NCBI RefSeq assembly: GCF_007570835.1
Contig: NZ_SUNC01000006.1
Coordinates: forward strand, 1-64,000
Direction: 5' to 3'
Length of the DNA stretch: 64,000 nucleotides
From: Croceicoccus sediminis
Lineage (GTDB): Bacteria > Pseudomonadota > Alphaproteobacteria > Sphingomonadales > Sphingomonadaceae
Position 1 is the stretch's first letter. Every line of letters starts with the position of its first letter. The notes under the pieces are model-generated. The model searched no databases and was not told the DNA's origin. It saw only the letters and a program-made list of their open reading frames with translations. The position numbers and the translations under genes were made by a program. Positions 1 to 7,962 of the stretch are shown here, in pieces.

Positions 1-91
1 CGAAATCGCCGAGATCGACCTCAACCCGGTCGTCGTCTTCCCCGAAGGACAAGGCTGCGTCGCACTCGACGCCCTCATACAGGCAGGCTGA
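1..91 (+). CDS. C-terminal end of ATP-grasp acyl-CoA synthetase (ADP-forming type), partial
   Basis: Only the last 29 codons are inside the window, read in frame 2 and ending TGA at 89-91. They include the motif EIDLNPVVV followed by a glycine-containing turn and VALDALI. This pattern closes the ATP-grasp domain of NDP-forming acetyl-CoA synthetases and of the related protein-acetyltransferase fusions. The gene starts left of the window, so its substrate cannot be told. It appears to be separate from the next gene, which has its own regulated promoter region. Confidence 0.6.
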   Translation, partial: EIAEIDLNPVVVFPEGQGCVALDALIQAG

Positions 92-190
92 ACGACGCGG
101 GGAGTATCTTCAGCCCAGTTCCTTGCCCGCTCTCGGCTAAGCAGTTTCGATAGGCACGCTTACCCCCACAGAGAATTGTCCTCAACTTCT

Positions 191-213
191 ATTGCAACGC
201 ATTATCATTAGCG
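191..213. promoter_or_regulatory. Fur-box-like operator upstream of the TonB receptor
   Basis: The stretch contains GCATTATCATTAGC, whose reverse complement holds AATGATAATGC. This resembles the GATAAT repeat units of Fur boxes. It lies about 30-50 bases before the receptor start, where an iron-responsive repressor would block transcription. Assignment is by eye only. Iron control would fit the siderophore-uptake type of the two genes downstream. Confidence 0.5.
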
Positions 214-244
214 TTAGTGGCCCTCCGTGTTCACAGGAGGAAAA

Positions 245-2425
245 ATGCGTATCAGCCCGTTTTTCGTGTATTCAGCGTCCGCTCTTGCCCTGGCGAGTCC
301 GGCATTCGCGCAGACCACGGAGCCAGAATTTCCCGCAAGCGAGGCGGACGAAAGCGTCGCGCCCGATATCGTGGTGACCGCCGCCCGTACGCAATTGCCG
401 GTAAGCGCCCTGCCCCTGACGATCGACGTCATCGACGCTGAGAGCTTCGACCGTCAGCTCACCATTTCAGGATCGACGGTCGACGCGGTCTCGGCTCTTC
501 TCCCCTCCTTCTCGCCCACGCGTGAAAAGTTGAGCGGAGCCGGCGAAAGCCTGCGCGGCCGATCCCCGCTCTACGCGATCGACGGCATCCCGCAGTCGAC
601 CCCCGTTCGGGACGGATCGCGCGACGGCTACACGATCGACCCGTTCTTCATCGACAGGGTCGAAGTCATCTACGGCTCGAACGCCCTGCAGGGCATCGGT
701 GCGACCGGCGGCGTGGTCAATCAGGTCACCGTCCCCGCGCCCAAGGCCGACGGGCTGACTGTGCGCACGCTGCTTCAGGGAACGGCGGCGGACGGCTTCG
801 ACGCAGAAGCACTTGGCGGGAAAGTGGCGGCCTTGGCAGGATGGCGCGGCGGTGCGCTCGACGCTTCTGTCGGCGGGGCATTTGAACGTCGCGGCGCTTT
901 CGTCGACGGCGCGGGCAACCGCATCGGCGTCGATGGCACGCAAGGGGAAATCCAGGACAGCGACAGCTGGTCGGTCTTTGGCCGGGTGGGTTACCAGCTT
1001 TCGCCTGATGCCCGGATCGAACTGATCGCCAATCACTTCGAACTTGAAGGCAACAACAACTACGTCATCGTGCCCGGGGACAGGAGCCCCTACCGGCCAT
1101 CGTCGAGCATCCGGGGCAGGACGCCCGGCGATGCGCCATCGAACGAGGCCGACATGCTCTCGGCTTCGCTGACCGACAGCGATCTGGCCGGCGGCGCCTT
1201 CACGCTTCAGGGGTTCTACAACCGCACGCAAGACACGTTCGGTGGCGGCACTTTCGCGACGTTTCAGGACCCGGCCATCGACCCGACCGGCCAGCTGTTC
1301 GACCAGTCGGCGAACAAGTCGCGCAAGATCGGCGGCAAGGTCAGCTATGAACGCCCCGTGCCCGGCCTTGAGGATCTCGTCGTCACGCTGGGTTTCGATG
1401 CTCTGGTCGACAAGACCGAGCAGACCCTTGTCCAGACCGGCCGTGCATGGGTGCCCGAAACCGAATTCCGCAGCTATGCGCCTTTCGCGCAGGCAAACCT
1501 GAAACTGGCGGGCGGCCTGCTGCGTCTTGCGGGCGGATTGCGTCACGAAGACGTGAAGTTGAAGGTCTCCGATTACGAGACGCTGGCGTCCTATGGTGCC
1601 AGCAATGCGGGCGACATCTCGACGTATGAGCCGGTCTTCGTGAAAGGCGGCAGTCCGTCGTTCAGCAAGACGCTGATCAACGGCGGCGTTATCGTCGAAC
1701 CGATCGGCGGCGTCCGCGCCTACGGCAGCTATGCGCAGGGCTTCACGATCGCCGACGTCGGCCGCATCCTGCGCGGCATTACCGAACGGGGCGTCAATAT
1801 CGACAGCTACCTCTCGCTCGAACCCGTGCTTTCCAACAACAGGGAATTGGGCATTGAGGTCGAACGCGGACCGCTCGACGCCAGCGTCAGCTATTTCTGG
1901 TCTTCCAGCAAACTGGGTTCGCGCCTTGTCCTGACCGGCGACGGCATTTTCGAAGTCGTGCGCGCACCGGTCGAGATCGAGGGACTGGAACTCAGCCTCA
2001 AGACCAGGACACCCGTGCCGGGCCTCGACCTGTCGGTTGCCTACAGCCACCTTGTCGGACGGACCGACGACGATGGAGACGGCGTACTCGAAGCCAAACT
2101 GGATGGTGCCAACATCTCGCCCGACCGGCTCAATCTTGCCGCAGATTACGCCAATGGCCGGTTTAGCGCACGGGCGCAGGCACGTTTCTACCTGTCCCGC
2201 ACGTTTGAGGGGCAAGTGCGCGAAAGTGCGTTCGACGGCTATACGCTGCTCGACGCGTATCTTGGCTACGAAACCGGGTTTGGCCTCGTGTCGCTGGGCG
2301 TTCAGAACGCGCTCGACAAATATTACCTGACCTACGACAGCGATACCGTGCGCACGTTCGACAATTCCCGGTTCTTCGCAGGGCGCGGGCGCACGTTCAC
2401 GCTTTCGCTGCAAAGCGAGTTCTGA
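245..2425 (+). CDS. TonB-dependent outer membrane receptor
   Basis: A 726-residue outer membrane receptor, likely importing a ferric siderophore or another chelate energised by TonB-ExbBD. The ATG at 245 is chosen because AGGAGG lies at 235-240, and an Ala-rich signal peptide ending SPAFAQ follows. A plug-domain region (DIVVTAARTQLPVSA, then GTGGVVNQV-like segments) occupies roughly residues 45-160. The rest reads as alternating beta strands and ends in a C-terminal phenylalanine, as expected for BAM-assembled barrels. The stop codon overlaps the start of the PepSY membrane gene (TGATG), so the two are translated together. A Fur-like site lies upstream. The ligand is unknown. Confidence 0.9.
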   Translation: MRISPFFVYSASALALASPAFAQTTEPEFPASEADESVAPDIVVTAARTQLPVSALPLTIDVIDAESFDRQLTISGSTVDAVSALLPSFSPTREKLSGAGESLRGRSPLYAIDGIPQSTPVRDGSRDGYTIDPFFIDRVEVIYGSNALQGIGATGGVVNQVTVPAPKADGLTVRTLLQGTAADGFDAEALGGKVAALAGWRGGALDASVGGAFERRGAFVDGAGNRIGVDGTQGEIQDSDSWSVFGRVGYQLSPDARIELIANHFELEGNNNYVIVPGDRSPYRPSSSIRGRTPGDAPSNEADMLSASLTDSDLAGGAFTLQGFYNRTQDTFGGGTFATFQDPAIDPTGQLFDQSANKSRKIGGKVSYERPVPGLEDLVVTLGFDALVDKTEQTLVQTGRAWVPETEFRSYAPFAQANLKLAGGLLRLAGGLRHEDVKLKVSDYETLASYGASNAGDISTYEPVFVKGGSPSFSKTLINGGVIVEPIGGVRAYGSYAQGFTIADVGRILRGITERGVNIDSYLSLEPVLSNNRELGIEVERGPLDASVSYFWSSSKLGSRLVLTGDGIFEVVRAPVEIEGLELSLKTRTPVPGLDLSVAYSHLVGRTDDDGDGVLEAKLDGANISPDRLNLAADYANGRFSARAQARFYLSRTFEGQVRESAFDGYTLLDAYLGYETGFGLVSLGVQNALDKYYLTYDSDTVRTFDNSRFFAGRGRTFTLSLQSEF

Positions 2426-3441
2426 TGGCACTTCTCGCCACGCTGCATCGCTGGGCCGGGGCGACGATCGGACTGCTCCTCGTCGTCCTCGGCCTGTCGG
2501 GCACCGTCCTGATCTGGGAGAGCGAATGGATCGGCCTGCCGGGCGTGGACGATCCCGTCAGCGCCGCGCCGGCCGCTTTGGCACAGACGGTCGAGGCGGC
2601 TTCGGTCCACCGCCCGGGGCTGAGCCGGATAACGTTCGCCAGTGACGACATGGCCCTGCACCAGGCCGCGTACAGCGACGGAAGCGGCGCCTACCTCGAT
2701 CAATCCGGCACGATTGTCGATGCCTGGCCCACGATGTGGGAACGGCCCGAGTTATGGATTTTCGACCTCCACTACTACTTTTTCGCCGGCAAGACGGGTG
2801 CGATCGTCGTTGGCGTTGCGGGAATCGCGGGCGTTCTCTTTGTCGTATCGGGTGTGATCCTGTGGTGGCGCACGCGCAGGACTTTCGTCTTCCGGCTCTG
2901 GCCCAAGCGCATGACGCGAAGCGCCATCATTCGCCAGCACCGCGACCTGGGCATCGTCATGGCCCCGCTGCTGTTCGTGACCCTGCTGACGGGCGGCGCC
3001 ATGATTTTCGATCCCGTCTCGAACGCCATCGTCGCCCCGTTCCCCGAACGGTCGTCGCCAACCCGCACGTTGGAAACCCGCGTAGATCAAGGCGATTGGC
3101 ACGCGGTCTTCCGCATGGCCGAACAGGCATTCCCCGACGCAGCGCTACGCCGGCTTCAGTTCGCGGAAGATGGTGCGACCCTGCGCATGCGCCAATCGTT
3201 CGAATGGACGCCCAACGGCAGGACCTATCTCCGGATCGACCGATCGGGCACGGTCAACATCGACGCGCCCGACGGCACGCTCGACCGGCAGAGCGTCAGC
3301 GAGAAGTTCTATCCCGTCCATGCGGGCAAAGTCGGCGGACTGGCGTGGAAGGTCCTTCTCACGCTGGCCGGATTGAGCCTGGTCATCCTCGGCGCTTTGG
3401 CCGCGTTCGGATTCTGGGCCATGCGAAAGGGCAAACGCTGA
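2425..3441 (+). CDS. PepSY-associated transmembrane protein
   Basis: A 338-residue inner membrane protein of the PepSY_TM family, found next to siderophore receptors and thought to act as a ferric-reductase-like or uptake partner (PiuB/FhuF-type context). It begins with an N-terminal amphipathic HRW segment and a membrane helix at about residues 10-35. Further helices lie near 120-145, 175-200 and 310-335, with a soluble periplasmic portion between the last two. The start overlaps the receptor stop by one base, indicating a two-gene operon. Its function in iron release is inferred from this pairing, not from visible catalytic residues. Confidence 0.82.
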   Translation: MALLATLHRWAGATIGLLLVVLGLSGTVLIWESEWIGLPGVDDPVSAAPAALAQTVEAASVHRPGLSRITFASDDMALHQAAYSDGSGAYLDQSGTIVDAWPTMWERPELWIFDLHYYFFAGKTGAIVVGVAGIAGVLFVVSGVILWWRTRRTFVFRLWPKRMTRSAIIRQHRDLGIVMAPLLFVTLLTGGAMIFDPVSNAIVAPFPERSSPTRTLETRVDQGDWHAVFRMAEQAFPDAALRRLQFAEDGATLRMRQSFEWTPNGRTYLRIDRSGTVNIDAPDGTLDRQSVSEKFYPVHAGKVGGLAWKVLLTLAGLSLVILGALAAFGFWAMRKGKR

Positions 3442-3504
3442 ATCCTCGCGCGAAAAACGAAGAGAAATAGCGTCTTCTGGGAATAATTCGGGCCTGGAAA
3501 CCCG

Positions 3505-3594
<90 letters not shown>

Positions 3595-3762
3595 GCTTAT
3601 CGAGGTTCGCGTGGGGCAGTGCCCCTCGGGTCGAACGAAGCCGCGCGGTTAGCCGATGGATCGCGGCTTGCCAAGGGGCAAAACGACCCTTTTTGCGCGC
3701 AGCTGTTCACAGGATGCGCCGCAGCCATTGTTTGCAGAGGCCATCAGCCATATATTTCGGGC

Positions 3763-4197
3763 ATGACCGCATTTTTCCGTAGCCAGCCCGATACTGGCAG
3801 GGACGCCAAGGGCGATCGCTCGACCTACTTCTCGCCGCAGGCGGGACGCGCGGTATCCGCACCCTCGGTATCGGAAGCACGCTTCGCCATCGGCGACGTC
3901 GTCCGCCACCGTCAGCACGACTTTCGCGGCGTCATCTTCGACATCGACCCCGTCTTCGCCAACAGCGAGGAATGGTACGAATCCATCCCGCAAGCCATGC
4001 GCCCCGCGCGCGAGCAGCCGTTCTACCACCTCTTCGCGGAGAACGACGAATCGACCTATATCGCGTATGTCAGCCAGCAGAACCTGATCGGCGACGGCGA
4101 TGCGGGGCCGGTCGATCACCCTTCGATCGACATGGTTTTCGGCGATTTCGAAGAGATCGAGGGCCGCTATGCCCTGCACCGCAGCCTCAAGCACTAG
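3763..4197 (+). CDS. hspQ: HspQ-like hemimethylated-DNA-binding / heat shock protein
   Basis: A 144-residue protein of the YccV/HspQ family. From about residue 38 it follows the family pattern: FAIGDVVRHRQHDFRGVIFDID, then a WYE segment and QPFYHLFAEN, then YVSQQNL. HspQ of enterobacteria is an SH3-like fold protein that modulates Lon proteolysis and binds hemimethylated DNA. The open frame extends upstream to 3562, but ATG 3763 gives a protein closer to the usual length. The first 35 residues form a non-conserved, probably flexible extension. It stands alone between the tRNA and the next small gene. Confidence 0.85.
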   Translation: MTAFFRSQPDTGRDAKGDRSTYFSPQAGRAVSAPSVSEARFAIGDVVRHRQHDFRGVIFDIDPVFANSEEWYESIPQAMRPAREQPFYHLFAENDESTYIAYVSQQNLIGDGDAGPVDHPSIDMVFGDFEEIEGRYALHRSLKH

Positions 4198-4239
4198 GGC
4201 CGGTTTCTTAATGCCTTCCGGCTAGGTCCTGAACCCGAG

Positions 4240-4890
4240 ATGGCGAGCGAGACGTTCCGAGAGATCAAGGGATACGGGGCCCAGGACCTCGATTCGGCGC
4301 TGCGCCACGTGCTGGATCGGGGAGAACGCGTGCTCTGGAAAGGGCGCCCGACTCGCAAGACTACCTATAGCGCCTTCCTCATCTGGGTCTTCGCCATCCC
4401 CTGGACGGCGTTTTCCCTTTTCTGGGTCATGACGACATATTCGCTGTCCCAGACCGCTGCGCCCGATGAAGGCGGCTTGCGGATCGCCGCGTTGCTTTTC
4501 CCGTTGTTCGGCTTGCCCTTCGTCATCATCGGGCTGGTCATGATGATCTCGCCCTTTTTCGCGATCACTGTGCCGGGCCGGACCTTGAACGTGATTACAG
4601 ACCGCCGCATCCTGCGCATCGTCGTCGGGTGGAAAGCCTCTCTCCGCATTATTCCCGGCGAATGGGTGACGAAAGTCGACCACCTGGCGAAGTTCGACGG
4701 CACCGGTACGCTGCTGGTCAGCTTCGATCAGCCAGCCGCCACCGGCAAGCGCCGCCGCCACGAAAGGCTAAAGGGGCCCAGGCGCACAGCCATCCGCAAC
4801 CTGCCGTCGATCCGCTCTGCCCTGCGCGCGGCAGAGGAGATGCGGTTCAACTGCGCAGCTTCCAGCCCGAACGCAGAACGAAATAGGTAA
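4240..4890 (+). CDS. Membrane protein with PH-like domain, function unknown
   Basis: A 216-residue protein with a soluble N-terminal segment (about 1-45), including GERVLWKGRP, the motif that commonly opens bacterial PH-like (bPH/DUF304) proteins. Two membrane helices follow, near 48-68 and 85-110. After them comes TVPGRTLNVITDRRILRI, again typical of bPH domains. The C-terminus is basic. No catalytic motif is visible. The final 44 bases overlap the 3' end of the convergent ABC permease gene, so the last residues may not be conserved. The gene follows hspQ by 42 bases on the same strand and could be cotranscribed. Confidence 0.65.
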   Translation: MASETFREIKGYGAQDLDSALRHVLDRGERVLWKGRPTRKTTYSAFLIWVFAIPWTAFSLFWVMTTYSLSQTAAPDEGGLRIAALLFPLFGLPFVIIGLVMMISPFFAITVPGRTLNVITDRRILRIVVGWKASLRIIPGEWVTKVDHLAKFDGTGTLLVSFDQPAATGKRRRHERLKGPRRTAIRNLPSIRSALRAAEEMRFNCAASSPNAERNR

Positions 4891-5701
4891 AGAAGCCCAG
4901 CGCGACATTCAGCACGCCGAGCCCAAGCGCCCCGTGCAGGACCGCCATGTTGGTGTCGCCGATGTCGCTCTGCCCCAGAAATCCGAAGCGGAATCCGGAA
5001 ATCACGTAGAAGAACGGGTTCAACCGGCTGACCGACTGAAAGAACGGGGCAAGGTTGTCGATCACGTAGAACGTGCCCGACAGCAGGGCGAGCGGGGCGA
5101 CGACGAAATTCGTGACCGCCGCGTTGTGATCGAACTTTTCCGCCCAGATCGAGGTCAGAACGCCCAGGAACGACAGCATCATCGCGCCCATCAGGCCGAA
5201 CCATGCCACGGCCCAGGGATGCGCCATCGACAGGTCGACACCGGGATAGAGCATCATGGCAAGCCCGACGGCCAGCCCGACCAGCACCGCGCGCGTCATC
5301 GCCGCACCGACAAGCCCGACCAGCATTTCGAGGTTGGACAGCGGCGGCATCAGGTAGTCTATGATCGTGCCCTGGATCTTCCCGCCCAGCAGCGAGAAGC
5401 TGGAATTGGCAAAGGCATTCTGCATCATGCCCATCACGATCAGGCCCGGCGCGACGAACGTTGCGAAGTTCACACCGAGGATTTCACGGTCCCCACGGCC
5501 CATCGCGATCGTGAAAATCACGAGAAACAGCAATGTCGTGATCGCCGGAGCCCAAATCGTCTGCAGCTGCACCTTGAAGAAGCGGCGCACCTCTTTCATA
5601 TAGAGGGTCCACAGCCCCAGCCGGTTGACCCGGCCCATGACAGGCTGTCCTGGCGGACTGAAGTCGATTTTCTGGTTTTGCTGGGGGTTTGTCTGGGTCA
5701 T
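4847..5701 (-). CDS. ABC-2 type transporter permease
   Basis: A 284-residue inner membrane protein with six predicted helices. It opens with the cytoplasmic LYMKEVRRFFKVQLQTIWAP segment typical of ABC-2 permeases, which export polysaccharides, lipids or drugs together with a separate ATPase. ATG 5701 is chosen; the frame continues 13 codons upstream without better support. The central GKIQGTIIDYLMPPL motif fits the ABC-2 family. No ATP-binding partner gene is adjacent, so the substrate cannot be inferred. It is transcribed divergently from gcrA. Confidence 0.8.
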   Translation of the reverse strand: MTQTNPQQNQKIDFSPPGQPVMGRVNRLGLWTLYMKEVRRFFKVQLQTIWAPAITTLLFLVIFTIAMGRGDREILGVNFATFVAPGLIVMGMMQNAFANSSFSLLGGKIQGTIIDYLMPPLSNLEMLVGLVGAAMTRAVLVGLAVGLAMMLYPGVDLSMAHPWAVAWFGLMGAMMLSFLGVLTSIWAEKFDHNAAVTNFVVAPLALLSGTFYVIDNLAPFFQSVSRLNPFFYVISGFRFGFLGQSDIGDTNMAVLHGALGLGVLNVALGFFTYFVLRSGWKLRS

Positions 5702-5804
5702 GTAATGCCCGCGGTTACCGGCAGGACTTCCTGAAGGCAAGCGAGCTGCGCATCGATGCGTGCGGCACTGGTGCCGAGGGACTGATATTTTTTACGGAGT
5801 AAGC

Positions 5805-6476
5805 ATGAGCTGGACCGAAGAACGGATCGAGAAGCTGACCAAGATGTGGGAAAGCGGATCGACTGCCAGCCAGATCGCGGAAGAGCTGGGCGGCGTCAGC
5901 CGTAATGCCGTGATCGGCAAGGCGCACCGCCTTGGCCTCAAGGCGCGCCCTTCGCCGGTGAAGGAAAAGCCCGCCAAGGCAAAGGCGGCGCCAAAGCCAA
6001 AGCCCAAGGTCGAGGCCAAGCCCAAGGTCGAGGCCGCAGCGCCCAAGCCTGCATCGACGACGCCCGCACCCGCGCCGGCCGCACCGCGTCCGGCCGCGCC
6101 CGCACAGGCCGCGCCGCAGGCACAGCCTAGCGGTAACCAGCCGCGCATCGTCTCGGTCGGTCCCGGCGGCTTCCTGCGCCAGGGCCCCGGCGATCAGCAG
6201 CCCCCGATCCCGCCGGCGCCGCCGCGCCGCCTGGTCCCAGCAAAGCCCAGCCCGGAGATCGCGGACAAGACTTCGCTGCTCGACCTCAGCGACCGTATTT
6301 GCCGCTGGCCGATGGGTCATCCGGGCGAACCCGATTTCCACTTCTGTGGTGAGGCCGTGAACCCCGGCTTCCCCTATTGCGTGGAACATTGCGGCCGGGC
6401 CTATCAGGCACAGCTGCCCCGCGGTGCGCGCCGTCCGCCTCCGCCCCTGCCCTTCGGCGGCCCGCGCGTGCGCTAA
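5805..6476 (+). CDS. gcrA: GcrA cell cycle regulator
   Basis: A 223-residue homolog of GcrA, the alphaproteobacterial factor that joins sigma-70 RNA polymerase and activates promoters carrying CcrM-methylated GANTC sites. Residues 1-45 contain the conserved helix-turn-helix (MSWTEERIEKLTKMW, SASQIAEELG-like, RNAVIGKAHRLGL). A long Ala/Pro/Lys linker runs from about 48 to 140. The C-terminal sigma-interacting module carries CRWPMG, CGEAV and YCVEHC. The start is supported by GGAG upstream of ATG 5805. A strong intrinsic terminator follows the stop. Confidence 0.93.
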   Translation: MSWTEERIEKLTKMWESGSTASQIAEELGGVSRNAVIGKAHRLGLKARPSPVKEKPAKAKAAPKPKPKVEAKPKVEAAAPKPASTTPAPAPAAPRPAAPAQAAPQAQPSGNQPRIVSVGPGGFLRQGPGDQQPPIPPAPPRRLVPAKPSPEIADKTSLLDLSDRICRWPMGHPGEPDFHFCGEAVNPGFPYCVEHCGRAYQAQLPRGARRPPPPLPFGGPRVR

Positions 6477-6500
6477 GGCTCCGCCACACCAGACAAGCAA

Positions 6501-6530
6501 AAGCCGTCGGAGCAATCCGGCGGCTTTTTC
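6501..6530 (+). terminator. Intrinsic terminator after gcrA
   Basis: Stem GCCGTCGG / CCGGCGGC (6503-6510 with 6517-6524, one G-U pair) around a six-base loop, followed by TTTTTCTTTT on the plus strand. It lies 24 bases after the gcrA stop. Confidence 0.85.
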
Positions 6531-6564
6531 TTTTGGTCAGGGGTTTCGTGTTAAACCGCGACGC

Positions 6565-6846
6565 ATGAACGAAGAGAGGCAGGAGAACTGGTATCGCCGC
6601 AAGGTGGGTCGCCGGATCGAGCGGGGGATGAACCGCCTGATCGCAGGAGTTCTGGGTGCGGCAGGTTTCCTTGCGGCCTACTTCTCGCTGCCGCCCGGCA
6701 ATGACGAGGGCGAGCTACGCTGGTTCGGGCTAATCGTCGCGCTGGTCCTCTTCGTATTGGCGCGTGCCTGTTTCGTGACGACAGGCTCCGTCATCGAGGA
6801 ATTCGGCGTGGGACACTCCGCCCCCAAACCGCAGGACAGGGACTAG
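6565..6846 (+). CDS. Small two-helix membrane protein, unknown
   Basis: A 93-residue protein with a charged N-terminus (residues 1-20), two membrane helices near 25-45 and 52-72, and a short charged tail. ATG 6565 is the first good start after the gcrA terminator; no strong ribosome site is seen. Its stop shares the four bases CTAG with the stop of the convergent 87-residue gene, a compact end-to-end arrangement that supports both genes. No family was recognised. Confidence 0.6.
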   Translation: MNEERQENWYRRKVGRRIERGMNRLIAGVLGAAGFLAAYFSLPPGNDEGELRWFGLIVALVLFVLARACFVTTGSVIEEFGVGHSAPKPQDRD

Positions 6847-7106
6847 CCGTCCTGCGCCGGACGCTGCGGAAAGGCCATGCGGCGCATCTGTTCCAGGCTT
6901 TCCATCGCGTGGCGCACATATTCCGGCGAAGCACGGTCGCCCAGCGACAGGATTGCAATCTCCATCGCCTGGTCCGCTTTCTCGAATGCGTCAGCAGCGA
7001 TCCCGCCCCGCCCGCTTTCCGACAGGGCATGCATCAATCCGATGACCAGCGTCTGCAGCGCGACGTTCTCTGCGCCAAGGCGGCGGATCTCGTCTGCGTG
7101 GTCCAT
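6843..7106 (-). CDS. Small alpha-helical protein, unknown
   Basis: An 87-residue soluble, mostly helical protein: an N-terminal helix with EIRRLGAENVALQTLVIGLM, a charged middle and a C-terminal helix ending QMRRMAFPQRP. The frame runs open much further upstream, but ATG 7106 gives a plausible start and the upstream stretch is antisense shadow. Its stop overlaps that of the convergent membrane gene. No domain was recognised. A leucine-heptad-like N-terminus suggests self-association. Confidence 0.6.
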   Translation of the reverse strand: MDHADEIRRLGAENVALQTLVIGLMHALSESGRGGIAADAFEKADQAMEIAILSLGDRASPEYVRHAMESLEQMRRMAFPQRPAQDG

Positions 7107-7204
7107 GCGGGTGCCCTTTCGTCCCTCTTGCCGCGACACAGTGCCCCACGGGGCGGATATGTCGAGCAAGCGAGCCCCTTTATCCCCTAACGGCGGTGTA
7201 TCCT

Positions 7205-7876
7205 CTATCTGCGGCGATGCGCGAACCAGATCGTGTGGCGCGGCCCCTTGTTGTTGGGGCGGGCGCGCACTTCGACCGGATCGACTTCGAAGCCTGCCCT
7301 CGTCAGCTGCCGGGTAAAGCGCGGATCGGGTGCGGCGGACCAGATGGCCAGCACACCGCCCGGCTTTAGCGCACGTTTCGCCGCCGCCAGCCCCGCATTG
7401 GAATAGATCGCGTCGTTCTCGGGCCGGACCAGCCCGTCGGGGCCGTTGTCGACGTCGAGCAGGATGGCATCGTAGGTACCATTCCCTTCCGCGATCACCG
7501 CCCTGACGTCGCCCATGCGCAGGGTCACGCGCGGATCGTCGAGACAGCCTTGTGCGACTTCGGCCATGGGTCCGCGGGCCCATGCGATGATCTCGGGCAC
7601 GAGTTCGCCCACCGTCACGCGGCCCTTGTCGCCCAGCCGCGCCAATGCGGCGCGAAGGGTGAAGCCCATGCCATATCCGCCGATCAGGATATGCGGGTCG
7701 GGCCGATCCAGCCGGTCGATCGTGAGATGCGAAAGCTGCTCTTCGGAAAACCACATCCGCGTGCTCATCAGCTCGTTGCGGTCGAGCGCGATGATATAAT
7801 CGGTGCCATGGGAAAAGAGCTGGAGCAGCGCCCCGCCCGGCACTTGTGCTTCACCCAGCAATTCGCGTTTCAGCAT
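7205..7876 (-). CDS. Spermidine-synthase-like SAM-dependent methyltransferase family protein
   Basis: A 223-residue cytoplasmic protein with the Rossmann fold of the spermine/spermidine synthase family. A nucleotide-binding loop reads ILIGGYGMGFTLRAAL (about 64-80), followed by the acidic strand end VGELVPE and the DVRAVI and LLDVDNGP segments. The Gly-rich GGYGMG takes the place of the GGGDG of true spermidine synthases. This shorter subfamily lacks the N-terminal beta domain, so polyamine synthesis is not implied. It may methylate or only bind a decarboxylated-SAM-type nucleoside; the substrate is unknown. Confidence 0.75.
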   Translation of the reverse strand: MLKRELLGEAQVPGGALLQLFSHGTDYIIALDRNELMSTRMWFSEEQLSHLTIDRLDRPDPHILIGGYGMGFTLRAALARLGDKGRVTVGELVPEIIAWARGPMAEVAQGCLDDPRVTLRMGDVRAVIAEGNGTYDAILLDVDNGPDGLVRPENDAIYSNAGLAAAKRALKPGGVLAIWSAAPDPRFTRQLTRAGFEVDPVEVRARPNNKGPRHTIWFAHRRR

Positions 7877-7907
7877 GTCGTCCTGTCCGGTTCGCTAGAG
7901 CCATAAT

Positions 7908-7945
7908 GAAAAGGGCCGCCGGAATTGCTCCGACGGCCCGTTTTC
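7908..7945 (-). terminator. Intrinsic terminator after pnp
   Basis: On the minus strand, GGGCCGTCGGA and TCCGGCGGCCC form an 11-bp stem around a short AGCAA-type loop, followed by TTTTC. It lies 18 bases past the pnp stop. Confidence 0.85.
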
Positions 7946-7962
7946 AGTCAATCCTTGAAGGA

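Noticed and set aside
467-2431. 654-codon minus-strand frame opposite the TonB receptor
   Set aside because: Shadow frame; the plus strand encodes the full receptor with signal peptide and C-terminal Phe.
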